Below, in pieces: positions 25,666-35,000 of a stretch of DNA of 64,000 bases. Both the position numbers and the translations under genes were made by a program. This stretch comes from JBBQCW01 sp038319025 (GTDB lineage: Bacteria; Actinomycetota; Thermoleophilia; Solirubrobacterales; Solirubrobacteraceae), in contig JBBQCW010000004.1 in NCBI GenBank assembly GCA_038319025.1, positions 62,001-126,000 on the forward strand, given 5' to 3'. Positions within the stretch are counted from its first letter, which is position 1. Every line of letters begins with the position of its first letter. The notes under the pieces were generated by a model. It did not search any database. It was not told the DNA's origin and saw only the letters and a list, made by a program, of their open reading frames with translations.

Positions 25666-26862
25666 ATGACCCTGACCACCCACATCGTCATCGCCGGCGG
25701 CGGCTTGGCCGCCCAGCGGGCGATCGAGACGCTCAAGCGCAACGACCACACCGGCCCGATCACGGTCCTGTGCGGCGAGCCGGTGCGTCCCTACGATCGG
25801 CCCCCGCTCTCCAAAGCGGTGCTCGCGGGGGACCTGGACAGCGAGGGCGTCATCTTCCGCCCGGATGATTGGTACCGCGAGCAGGGCGTGGAGTTGCGCC
25901 TCGGTCACCACGCGGTGGGCCTGGAACCGGACGCTCACCGCATCGTCGTCGACGATGGCAGCGAACTGCAGTACGACAAGCTGCTGATCGCCACCGGCTC
26001 GGAGCCCCGACGCTTCGAGCTGCTCGATGGCCGGCCCAATGTGTCATCCCTGCGCACCGTCGCCGACTCCCGCGAACTGGGTCAGCGGCTCGTCCCGGGC
26101 GCCCGCCTGGTGATCGTCGGCGCCGGGTTCATCGGCATGGAGGTCGCCGCGACCGCGCGCAAGCTCGGCGCCGACGTGACGATGTTGGAAGCCATGCCCC
26201 AGCCGCTAGTCGGACTGCTCGGCGAGGACCTCGGCGCATGGTTTGCTGACGTGCATCGCTCTGAGGGCGTGGACGTGCGCTGCCTGACCACCGCCACCGA
26301 CATCGTCGAGGGTCCGGACGGCCGCGTTGACGCGCTGATCACCGGCCACGGTGAGAAGATCGATTGCGACGCCGTCGTCGTCGGCATCGGCGTGCTGCCG
26401 TCCGACGGCTGGCTGGCCGGCACCGACCTCGGCCCCGGCGGTGTGGAGATCGACCACGCCGGGCGCACTGCGGTGGCCGACGTGTTCGCCGCCGGCGATG
26501 TCGCCCGCCCGTACGACGAGCGCGTCGGCGCCCGTGTGCGCAGCGAGCATTGGGAGGCCGCTGGCCGCCAAGGCATCTCCGCCGCCAAGGCGATGCTCGA
26601 CCTCGACGTGCCCCAGCCGCCGATCGCCTCCTTCTGGAGCGACCAGTACGGCATGCGCATCCAGCAGCTCGGCTATCCGCACCTGGCCGACGACGTCGCC
26701 CTGGATGGTGACCGGGCAGCGCGCGACTTCAGCGTCACGTGGCTGCGCGACGGCGCTCCGGTCGGCGGGCTGCTCGTCGGCCGGCCACGGCAGCTTCCGG
26801 CACTGCGCCAAGCCGTCGAGGCGACCTTTGATCCCACCCCCGAGGAGCCGACCGCACCATGA
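25666..26862 (+). CDS. FAD-dependent ferredoxin reductase (rubredoxin/putidaredoxin reductase type)
   Basis: 398 residues from ATG 25666, with AGGATG upstream. FAD-binding GGGLAAQRA at the N-terminus, YDRPPLSK, LLIATGSEPRR, NAD(P)H-binding VGAGFIGMEVAA and the FAAGDVAR motif are in the usual order. A reductase C-terminal domain with SFWSDQYGM follows. These enzymes pass electrons from NAD(P)H to small ferredoxins serving P450s or oxygenases. The ferredoxin gene overlaps its stop by 4 bases. The terminal oxygenase is not in the window. Confidence 0.94.
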   Translation: MTLTTHIVIAGGGLAAQRAIETLKRNDHTGPITVLCGEPVRPYDRPPLSKAVLAGDLDSEGVIFRPDDWYREQGVELRLGHHAVGLEPDAHRIVVDDGSELQYDKLLIATGSEPRRFELLDGRPNVSSLRTVADSRELGQRLVPGARLVIVGAGFIGMEVAATARKLGADVTMLEAMPQPLVGLLGEDLGAWFADVHRSEGVDVRCLTTATDIVEGPDGRVDALITGHGEKIDCDAVVVGIGVLPSDGWLAGTDLGPGGVEIDHAGRTAVADVFAAGDVARPYDERVGARVRSEHWEAAGRQGISAAKAMLDLDVPQPPIASFWSDQYGMRIQQLGYPHLADDVALDGDRAARDFSVTWLRDGAPVGGLLVGRPRQLPALRQAVEATFDPTPEEPTAP

Positions 26863-27065
26863 CACTCGTGCCGCACATCGACGAATCCGCCTGCGCCGCC
26901 CACGGTGATTGCGTGGACGTCGCTCCGCAGGTGTTCCGCCTCGACGACATCGCCGAAGTCATCGGCACCGGCCCCGACGATCTCCTGATGGAGGCGGCAA
27001 AAGCTTGCCCGTCGGTGGCGATCATCCTCACGGACGCCGCCACCGGCGAGCAGGTCTACCCGTAG
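26859..27065 (+). CDS. Small [3Fe-4S]/[4Fe-4S]-type ferredoxin
   Basis: 68 residues from ATG 26859, overlapping the reductase stop by 4 bases. Cys ligands are in C-x5-C (CAAHGDC at 12-18) and a later ACPSVA, with His occupying the position of one ligand in the first motif, as in the [3Fe-4S] ferredoxins that feed P450s. It pairs with the reductase just upstream. It ends 5 bases from the convergent phoD stop. Confidence 0.92.
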   Translation: MTLVPHIDESACAAHGDCVDVAPQVFRLDDIAEVIGTGPDDLLMEAAKACPSVAIILTDAATGEQVYP

Positions 27066-27070
27066 CCGGG

Positions 27071-28690
27071 TTAGGCCTCGAAGCCCTTCGTGCCGATGCC
27101 GCCGCGCGGCAGCTTCCAGTGGTAGCCCGTCGACGGGATCGTCGCCGTCGTCTTCGTCTTGATGGTCTGCACGCGGATCATCTCGATGTCGAACGTCTTG
27201 GCGTCCGCCTTGACCAGTCCGTAGCCGTGGTGGTCGAAGTCGGCCACGTCGACCCAGGTGTTGATGCCCCGCAACGCGTCGATGATCCCGGTCGGCGTGT
27301 TCGGCGCCGCGTCGTTGCCCTTGATGGTCACGCCGCCCGCGTCGATGTCACTCTCGCCCAGCCCGGCTGAGGTGATCGAACCGGCCACGAGTTCGGTGGC
27401 GACGGGCGTGCCCTTGCCGTCGAAGTCGTCGTAGACGATGCCGGTGATGAACGTGTGGATGTCGCCGGTGGCAAAGATCACGTCCTTGATGCCCTGATCC
27501 TTGATGAACCCGAGCAGCTCAGCGCGTTCGGTGGGGTAGCCGTTCCAACTGTCGAACGTGAAGAACGAGCCGCCGAGAACCTTCGTCGGCATGATCATGA
27601 CCTCGTTGGCGAGCACCTTCCAGTTCGCCTTGGAGGACTTCAGGTTCGACTTCACCCAGTCGAGCTGGGTCTTGCCCAGGAAGGCGCGCGGGTTCGGCCA
27701 CTCAGCACACGGAACCGCGACCTTGTCCTCGCACGGCTGGTTGGCGCGGTACTGCCGCTGATCCATGACGATCATGTCCACGTTCTTGCCGAACGAGTAC
27801 TTGCGGTAGATCTGGTTGCCCTTGCCGGCGCCGTAGCTGGGCATCGACTCGAACCACGCCTTGTACCCGGCGGCCTGGCGGGCCTTGCTGTACAGATAGT
27901 TGGCCGGCAGGCCGCCGTCGGCCTCACCACCGGCGTAGTTGTCCATCACCTCGTGGTCATCCCACAGGGTGATGATCGGGACCTTGGCGTGCAGCTTGCG
28001 CAGGCTCGCGTCGGTGCGGTACAGCGAGTACTTCTTGCGGTAGTCATCCAGCGTGATGGCCGAAAGCGCGGCACCGGCGTTACCGGTCACGCTGCCGATC
28101 TTGTCGTCGCGCACCGCGGTGCCGTCGGCGATCGTGTGGTAGCTCTCGTCGTAGATGTAGTCGCCCATGCAGACGATGAAGTCCAGGTCCTGGCCGGCCA
28201 TGTGCTCAAGCGCGTTGTAGTACCCGTGCGTGTAATCCGAGCAGGACCAGTAGGCGAACTTGACGGGCTGGTTGGAGTCGGCCGGCAGCGCCGTGCGGAA
28301 CTTGCCCACGGCGGAATGGCTCTTGGCCGTGGAGAACCGGTAGTAGTACTCCTCGTACGGCTTGAGCTTGCTGACTCGCGCCTTGACCGAGTGGTTGATC
28401 GACGAGCCGGTAGCGATGTTCGTCCGGGCGACGACCTTGCGGAAGCTCTTGTCCTTGGCCACTTCAAGCTCGACTTGGCCCTTGCCGGCAGCGCTCGTCA
28501 GCCGGGACCACAGCACGACCGAGTTCGGTGTCGGGTCGCCGGAAGCAATGCCGTCGGCGAACTTGCCGGTGCGGATCAGCTTGGCGCCCTCGCCTCGCGG
28601 CAGGGTCTGTGCGAACGACTGCGGGGCGAACACAGCGGCGGCGGTGAAGCCACCAGCGGCGGTGACGAACTGACGGCGGGTGGTGGACAC
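27071..28690 (-). CDS. phoD: PhoD-family alkaline phosphatase / phosphodiesterase, Tat-exported
   Basis: 539 residues from GTG 28690, with GAGGAG 10-15 bases upstream. A Tat signal (TTRRQFVTAAGG) opens the protein, followed by the PhoD N-terminal domain (IASGDPTPNSVVLWSRL) to about 140. The metallophosphatase domain has GDYIYDE, WDDHEVMDNY, FDSWNGYP and ATGDIHTF, in line with the Ca/Fe metal sites of PhoD. It hydrolyses phosphate esters outside the membrane. Gene stands alone; I see no Pho-box repeat that I can support in the 97 bases upstream. Confidence 0.95.
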   Translation of the reverse strand: MSTTRRQFVTAAGGFTAAAVFAPQSFAQTLPRGEGAKLIRTGKFADGIASGDPTPNSVVLWSRLTSAAGKGQVELEVAKDKSFRKVVARTNIATGSSINHSVKARVSKLKPYEEYYYRFSTAKSHSAVGKFRTALPADSNQPVKFAYWSCSDYTHGYYNALEHMAGQDLDFIVCMGDYIYDESYHTIADGTAVRDDKIGSVTGNAGAALSAITLDDYRKKYSLYRTDASLRKLHAKVPIITLWDDHEVMDNYAGGEADGGLPANYLYSKARQAAGYKAWFESMPSYGAGKGNQIYRKYSFGKNVDMIVMDQRQYRANQPCEDKVAVPCAEWPNPRAFLGKTQLDWVKSNLKSSKANWKVLANEVMIMPTKVLGGSFFTFDSWNGYPTERAELLGFIKDQGIKDVIFATGDIHTFITGIVYDDFDGKGTPVATELVAGSITSAGLGESDIDAGGVTIKGNDAAPNTPTGIIDALRGINTWVDVADFDHHGYGLVKADAKTFDIEMIRVQTIKTKTTATIPSTGYHWKLPRGGIGTKGFEA

Positions 28691-28787
28691 AGACGACTCT
28701 CCTCAGGCGGGAACAGAACGGGACGCGCGACGGGCGATTAGCTGACGCTACCTGTAACCGGGTGGCTCGTGTGTCGGTTCCGTGATC

Positions 28788-29147
28788 TCAGGCCGCAGGT
28801 GGCGCGGCGATCTGCAGGCCATGCACGCGCTCGAAGTCGCGCGCGTTGCGTGTGAGGAGCGACAGGCCCCCCTCAAGTGCCGTTGCCGCGATCAGCGCAT
28901 CGGGCATCCGTAAGCCTTCCCGACGCAGGCGGCCGGCGCGCTCGGCGATGACGCGATCCACGGGGATCTCCCGCATCGGCGCGAGCAGGTTGCGCACACG
29001 GTCCTCTTCGTTTTCGCGCCCGAAGAGCTCGGCGCGGGTGACGACGGAGTAGGCGACGGGGAACGGAGGCTCCAGCGCTCGGCTGCCGCGCAGGTGGTCG
29101 ACGAGGACATCGGTGTCCACCAGAAATTCAGGCACGGTTCCACTCAT
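28788..29147 (-). CDS. vapC: VapC-type PIN-domain toxin
   Basis: 119 residues from ATG 29147; GTG 29135 is an equally possible start that would give MPEFLVDTD, a more usual distance to the first acidic residue. PIN acidic residues are in FLVDTDVLVDHL, RAELFG and RMPDALIAATA, and LLTRNARDFERV carries the last Asp. PIN toxins of this type are Mg-dependent ribonucleases. It overlaps the antitoxin gene by 20 bases (8 with the GTG start). Confidence 0.9.
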   Translation of the reverse strand: MSGTVPEFLVDTDVLVDHLRGSRALEPPFPVAYSVVTRAELFGRENEEDRVRNLLAPMREIPVDRVIAERAGRLRREGLRMPDALIAATALEGGLSLLTRNARDFERVHGLQIAAPPAA

Positions 29148-29349
29148 CACGCGAGGGGACGGCGATGTCGGGCAGCGAGCCGAACGAGGCGGCGAACGCC
29201 GCCGCCGGGTCAGGGCGCTCGTGGGCGAGGTAGGCGTCGAGAGCCTCTCGTACGACCTCGGCCAGCGAACGCCCGTCACGTCGGCGCAGTTCGTCGATCG
29301 CCGCTCGCTGTTCCGCCGTCAGATAGACCTGTGTGCGTGTTGCTGCCAT
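29128..29349 (-). CDS. vapB: VapB-type ribbon-helix-helix antitoxin
   Basis: 73 residues from ATG 29349 (an in-frame GTG lies 9 bases upstream). The N-terminal TRTQVYLTAEQRAAIDELRR is a ribbon-helix-helix DNA-binding fold (strand then two helices), and the C-terminal PDIAVPSRDEWN would wrap the toxin. A TATGCT -10 ends 9 bases before the ATG, and direct repeats of TGCTGTAT overlap it, consistent with autoregulation. Confidence 0.87.
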   Translation of the reverse strand: MAATRTQVYLTAEQRAAIDELRRRDGRSLAEVVREALDAYLAHERPDPAAAFAASFGSLPDIAVPSRDEWNRA

Positions 29350-29369
29350 ATACAGCACAGCATACAGCA
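29350..29369 (-). promoter_or_regulatory. VapBC operator candidate overlapping -10
   Basis: On the minus strand TGCTGTAT occurs twice, at 29350-29357 and 29362-29369, separated by 4 bases, with the -10 TATGCT (29359-29364) between and into them. The 12-base period fits two RHH dimers on one face of the helix. A weaker third copy lies near 29382-29393. Confidence 0.5.
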
Positions 29370-29385
29370 GGTACGGCAGGTCGTA

Positions 29386-30957
29386 TTACAGCGGGATGTT
29401 GCCGTGCTTGCGCTTCGGGCCCGGAACGCGCTTGGTGAGCAGGGTCTCCAAAGCGGAGATCACCTTCGGGCGCGTTTCGTGAGGAATGATCACGTCGTCG
29501 ATGTAGCCGCGCTCGGCTGCCGAGTAGGGGTTCGCGAAGCGGGCCTTGTAGTCGTCCATCAACTTCTGGCGACGCTCGTCCGGCGTGGGGCTGGCGGCCA
29601 GGTCACGGCGGTAGATGATGTTGACCGCGCCCTCGGGCCCCATCACGGCGACCTCTGCCGTCGGCCAGGCGAAGTTGAAGTCGGCCAGCAGATGCTTGGA
29701 GGACATCACGTCGTACGCGCCGCCGTACGCCTTGCGGGTGACGACCGTGATCTTCGGCACCGTCGCCTCGGTGAACGCATAGAGCAGCTTGGCGCCGTGG
29801 CGGATGATGCCGTTCCACTCCTGCGTGGTACCCGGCAGGAAGCCCGGGACGTCGCACATCGTGAGGATCGGGATGTTGAACGCGTCGCACGTGCGCACGA
29901 ACCGCGCGGCCTTTGCGCTGGCGTCGATGTCCAGCACGCCCGCCATCGACTTGGGCTGGTTGCCGACAACGCCCGCGGCGTAGCCGTTGAGCCGGCTGAA
30001 GCCACAGATGATGTTCGTCGCGTGGTGCTCGTGGACCTCGAAGAACTCGCCGTCGTCGACGATCAGTCGCACCACATCGCGCATGTCGTAGGGCTTGGTC
30101 GGGTTGTCCGGGACGACGGTGTCCAGCTCGGCGTCCATCCGCATCGGGTCGTCCGACGGCATCACGCGCGGCGGCATCTCAAGGTTGTTGGACGGCAGGA
30201 AGCTGAACAGAAACCGTGTGTCCTCGATGCACTGATCCTCATCCTCGGACGCGAAGTGCGCCACCCCGGACTTGGTGTTGTGAGTCATCGCGCCGCCGAG
30301 TTCCTCGAAGCCGACCTCTTCGCCGGTGACCGTCTTGATCACGTCGGGGCCGGTGATGAACATGTGCGACGTCTCCTTCACCATGAAGATGAAGTCGGTG
30401 ATCGCAGGGGAGTACACGGCGCCGCCGGCGCAAGGTCCCATGATCAGGCTGATCTGCGGGATCACGCCTGAGCATTGGACGTTGCGCACGAATACGTCGC
30501 CGTAGGCACCGAGGGAGACGACGCCCTCCTGGATCCGCGCCCCGCCCGAGTCGTTGATGCCGATCACGGGGCAGCCGATCTTGGCCGCCAGATCCATGAT
30601 CTTGCACATCTTCTCGGCCATGACCTCGCCGAGGGAACCGCCGAACACGGTGAAGTCCTGGCTGAAGACGCAGACCTTGCGGCCGTCGATCGTCCCGTAG
30701 CCGGTGACGACGGCGTCGCCCCAGGGCCGCTGCTTCTGCATGTCGAAGTCGTGCGTGCGATGACGCACGAACGTGTCCAGCTCCTGGAAGGAGCCCTCGT
30801 CGAGCAGCTTCTCGATCCGCTCGCGGGCGGTGTACTTGCCCTTGGCGTGCTGCTTCTCCTCGGCCTCGGGCGAGGAGTGCGCCGCCTGCTGGCGCAGCTC
30901 CTGGAGCTGGGCGAGCTTCTCTTCGTACGTTTCCGGGGAGTGCTGGCGCTGTGTCAT
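29386..30957 (-). CDS. pccB: Propionyl-CoA / acyl-CoA carboxylase carboxyltransferase (beta) subunit
   Basis: 523 residues from ATG 30957. N-terminal and C-terminal carboxyltransferase domains, with the Gly-Gly oxyanion loops INDSGGARIQEG and RKAYGGAYDVM, and the typical end RKHGNIPL. Transfers the carboxyl from carboxybiotin to propionyl- or acetyl-CoA. The residue that sets chain length cannot be judged here; presence of a methylmalonyl-CoA mutase in the window makes propionyl-CoA likely. A TAGACT -10 ends 10 bases before ATG. vapB begins 37 bases after its stop. Confidence 0.94.
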   Translation of the reverse strand: MTQRQHSPETYEEKLAQLQELRQQAAHSSPEAEEKQHAKGKYTARERIEKLLDEGSFQELDTFVRHRTHDFDMQKQRPWGDAVVTGYGTIDGRKVCVFSQDFTVFGGSLGEVMAEKMCKIMDLAAKIGCPVIGINDSGGARIQEGVVSLGAYGDVFVRNVQCSGVIPQISLIMGPCAGGAVYSPAITDFIFMVKETSHMFITGPDVIKTVTGEEVGFEELGGAMTHNTKSGVAHFASEDEDQCIEDTRFLFSFLPSNNLEMPPRVMPSDDPMRMDAELDTVVPDNPTKPYDMRDVVRLIVDDGEFFEVHEHHATNIICGFSRLNGYAAGVVGNQPKSMAGVLDIDASAKAARFVRTCDAFNIPILTMCDVPGFLPGTTQEWNGIIRHGAKLLYAFTEATVPKITVVTRKAYGGAYDVMSSKHLLADFNFAWPTAEVAVMGPEGAVNIIYRRDLAASPTPDERRQKLMDDYKARFANPYSAAERGYIDDVIIPHETRPKVISALETLLTKRVPGPKRKHGNIPL

Positions 30958-30967
30958 GGGGCGCGGA

Positions 30968-30973
30968 AGTCTA
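30968..30973 (-). promoter_or_regulatory. -10 element of the carboxylase beta gene
   Basis: TAGACT on the minus strand, 10 bases before ATG 30957, within a near-palindrome GGAAGTCTAGTTCC. Confidence 0.4.
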
Positions 30974-31093
30974 GTTCCGGCGCGCGCGACGCGGCGCGCG
31001 GGGCGTCGTCGGCCGACGCGTGGCGATTTGCGCCCGAGGCGTGGGCGTCGATCACCTGACGTCAGCTCACCTCGGTCCCGACGCCACGGGCGC

Positions 31094-31855
31094 TCAGCTC
31101 AGGCGCGAGAACGGGCGGTGATGCGCGGCGCCCAGGTCGTCGAGCGCGGCGACAAGGATTCCCTGGGCGCTTGCGGCGTCGAGAACGGGCGCGACGGGCA
31201 CCGGGGCGGCGGGCACCGGGAGCGACGACACGAGCTCAGATGCGGGCTCGGGCTCCGGCGGGACGGCCACGGGCTCCGGCACCACGACGGCCTCAGGCAC
31301 CACGACGGGCTCCGGCACGCTGGCGACCACGACGGGTTCAGGGACGACGGCCGCCACGGCGACCTCCTCAGCCTCCGCAACCGCCTCAGGCCGCTTGCGC
31401 CCGAACAGGCGCGCGAAGAAGCCCTGACGGATGACCGCAACCGGCTCCGGCTTAGCCTCGTCAAGGGGTTCCTCGACGGGCTCTGGCGCCGGATTCGGCT
31501 CAAGAACAGCCTCAGCGACGGGCTCGGCCACAGTGGGCTCCGCCTCCCCCGCTTCGGGCACTACTTCGACCGCTGCGTCGGCCACCTCGACGACTTGCGT
31601 CTCGGTCACGGCCACCTCGACGGCCAGCAGTTCTGCGGCCAGAGTCACTTTCGTGCCCCAGCCCGATGGTTCGAGCGTCACCGTTCCGCGGATGCGATCG
31701 CCCTCCCAGGCGACGGTGGTCTCGGGTTCGATGCGGGTGATGCGGATCTCGCCGAACTCGCCCAGCCGTCGGGTGAGGGCCTCGACCTCGCTGATCTCCG
31801 CCCACAACTCGGGGGGAGATTTGACGAGCGTCCGCTGCGCATTGAGGTCATCCAT
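31094..31855 (-). CDS. START/SRPBCC-like domain hypothetical protein with Pro-Glu-Val-rich tail
   Basis: 253 residues from ATG 31855. Residues 1-75 have the features of a lipid-binding START-like fold (SPPELWAEISEVEALTRRLG, then alternating strands, GTKVTLAAEL). The rest is low complexity: acidic, with repeated PEPV units and a basic RQGFFARLFGRKRPE segment at about 145. No catalytic motif is visible. The gene is next upstream of the carboxylase beta gene on the same strand, 136 bases apart, and is divergent from the gene at 32029. I cannot name a function. Confidence 0.62.
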   Translation of the reverse strand: MDDLNAQRTLVKSPPELWAEISEVEALTRRLGEFGEIRITRIEPETTVAWEGDRIRGTVTLEPSGWGTKVTLAAELLAVEVAVTETQVVEVADAAVEVVPEAGEAEPTVAEPVAEAVLEPNPAPEPVEEPLDEAKPEPVAVIRQGFFARLFGRKRPEAVAEAEEVAVAAVVPEPVVVASVPEPVVVPEAVVVPEPVAVPPEPEPASELVSSLPVPAAPVPVAPVLDAASAQGILVAALDDLGAAHHRPFSRLS

Positions 31856-32028
31856 CGCACAACGGTTTCGACGCTCGCGGTAGCCGTTCCTGCCCCGGTA
31901 CGGAAGGTTATGGCGCGTGCAACAGGTCGGTCATCCGTGCCCGGCGCCGGCGGTTACCCGTTGCGCGCGCCCTCGGCGCTGGGGTACGGTCGGCCAGCCG
32001 CAGGTCCAGCACCACAGTGGGAGAGGCA

Positions 32029-35000
32029 ATGTCCAAAGTTCTCGTCAGGAGCGCCACGCCGCGCCGCCGGATCGTGCCTGCCCTTCTGGTCACGCTCGCC
32101 CTCGTCGGGCTGGGGGCCGCTGCGACCGCGCCTACGAGCGGCGCCGCCACGTTCACCCCCGACGTATCGGCCACCCTGCCCCTGAGCCAGTTCCCCAACG
32201 ACCCGGATCTTTTGCGTTGTGAGAGCCAGGATCCCGCGAGCAACTGCGGCGGCAGCGAGGATTGGGGCCTCTACGGGCGGCTCACCGGCGATACGTGTCG
32301 GGCCTCCGGCTCGGACGTGGCCGATCAGCCCCATCCCGACGGCGGCCTGCCCTGCTGGGCCGTCAACGCCACCGACCCACAACATGCCGCGGGGATCAAC
32401 GCCACCGGTGCGTGGGCGCAGGGCAACTGGGGCCGCAACGATGTGCTCGTCGGGTACATCGAGGGCGGCGTCAACTACCGGGCCGACGGGGTGAAGGACG
32501 CGCTGGACAACATCTTCCTCAACACCGGTGAGCTGCCTTATCCCCAGCACGCCGACGGTAAGGACGAGGGCACCTACGACCTCGATCACAACGGGCGTGT
32601 GGACATCCGCGACTACGCGGCTGATCCGCGCGTGAACCCGACGTGTGCGGAAGGCACCGCACCGTTCTCCACCCATGAGGAGGGCACCACCCGCGGCTGC
32701 GTCGCCGGTGGGCAGCACGATTACCTGAACAAGGTGACGATCGGCGGGGCCAAGACGGCCTACCTCTCTCCGGAAGATCTGATCGCCGTCTTCGGGCACT
32801 GCCGCATCACCAAGCACCGCCTCGGCACCTGCGCCACTGGCGCGCGTGTCGACAACGACGGCAACGGCTATCCAAATGACGTCAGCGGCTGGAACACCTA
32901 CCGCAACAACAACGACCCGCAGACCGAAGATCCCAACTACAACCATCCGTCGGGGCTCTTGTCGGAGGTAGTCGGCGAGAAGGACAACGGCTTCGGAAGC
33001 GCCGGCATCTGCACCACCTGTCGGATCGTGCCCATCAAGCAGGGCGCCGAATGCCTGGGCCGCAGCGACCCGTGGGCCGAGGCGATTCTCTACGCCACAA
33101 ATCTGGGCGTGACGGCGATCAGCTCGGTCGTCGTCTCCTACCAGTACTCCAGCTACGGTCGGCGCGCGATCGAGTACGCCAACAGCAAGGGAGTCCTGCT
33201 GTCGCTGGATTCCAACGACTTCGATTCGACCGATCACACCGACGGGATGTTGTATCCGCACGCCATCCCCGGCAATTCGGTCATCACCGACGACAACAAG
33301 CAACGGACGGCGAGCACCCACTGGTTCCGTGCCCGGTCCAACGTGACGAGCTACGGACCGCACAACATCTTCTCGGGGATGCAGACCACCACGTCGGGGG
33401 CAACTCCGTTCATGGCGGGACTGCTGGCGATGGTGCAGTCAGCGGCGCGTAACGCGCGGGATGCGCACACGATCCCGCGGCAGTTGAAGCCCAACGAGGT
33501 GCGCCAGGTCCTGATGAACACCGCCAGCGCCGTCACGCCTCAGACGCAGGCGCCGTCCGTCGGGCGTCAGTGGCCCGGCAACCCGTCCAGCCTCACCGAC
33601 GCCACGCACACCAACTGGTCCACGCAATACGGCTACGGCCGGATCGACCTGGGCGCGGCGACCGCGCTGGTCAAGGGCGGCCAGGTGCCGCCGACGACCG
33701 AGTTCACCGCGCCCGATTGGTACGCCTACGTAAACCCCGCCAAGCAGCGCTCCTTGCCGATCCGCGGCTACGTCGCGCCGAGCGCGTGGCGATCGAAGGG
33801 CGTTCGCTGGACGCTGGAATGGGCGACGGGCGCCGATCCCGCAGACCGGGATTTCCACACATTCGCCACCGGGAAGGGTGCGCGTAAGGGACTGCTCGGC
33901 ACGTTGGATCTGCGCAAGGTTCCCAAGGCGTACGCCGCCGGAGCGCAGGGCGACACGAACACTCCGAACGGTCCGCAGCGCTACGCGCTCACGCTTCGTA
34001 TCCGCGCGCTCGACGGCAACGGGCTCAAGGGCGAGGATCGCCGGGCGATCACCGTTCGCAACGATCCGACGCTGGTCGGCGGCCGCCCGACGCATGTCGG
34101 CGGCGAGCCCGCCGGCGGTACGTCCTACGTGGACCTTGAGGGGCGCCGGGCACTGGACCTGATCGTCGGCACCGCCGACGGCGACGTGCACGCCACGCGC
34201 CCGGACGGCTCAGCGGTCCCCGGCTTCCCGGTCCACACCAAGACGCTGCGGGCGATCGACCCGACCGACGAGGAGAACTTCCCCGCCGCCTCCTACAAGG
34301 CTGTTCAGGCGCTGCGTGATGCGCGCGACCCGGTGTCAGGCACCGCCGTAGGCGACCTCTTCGGCGACGGTCGCCTTGAGGTTGTCGCGACGACCAGCAA
34401 CGCCTATGTGTATGCGTGGGACCCGAGCGGACATCTGCTGAAGGGTTTCCCCGTTCACTCCGATTCGCAGTACGCGTCGCTCCCGGTGCCCACGCCGGTC
34501 GCCGCCACCCCGCACAGTCGCCTGCCCGCACGGGGAAACTGGTCGCCGCCGGTGCTGGCCGACCTGGAAGGCAACGGGCACCTGGACATCCTCATGACGG
34601 CATTCGACGGGCACGTGTACGCGTGGCGCCCCGGTGGCTCCGCGGTGCCCGGTTGGCCCGTCGCGATCGCCCCGCCGGCCTCGTCGCTGGATGCGATCGG
34701 CGCCGATCCCGCCAAGCTGATCCGCGATCCCAAGATCATGTACTCCGTCGCCGTCGGGGACGTGCTTGGCACTGGGCGCCCGCAGGTGTTCGTGGGCGGC
34801 TTTGACTGCGCCGACGACAAGGACACCGCCTTCCTCTACGGCCTGCAGCCGGACGGCAACGCGCACGTCGGCGGCGCATATCTGCCGGGCTGGCCGGTGG
34901 CGATGAAGTCGCTGCTCGGCTGTTACGACCAGTCGATCGACTTTGTCCAGGAGGGCACCACGCCACCCGTCCTGATGCCGGTCGACGGCAAGTTGCGGGT

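Noticed and set aside
27057..27071. Hairpin ACCCG-TAGC-CGGGT between ferredoxin and phoD stops
   Set aside because: The stem is only 5 bp; too weak to call as a terminator.
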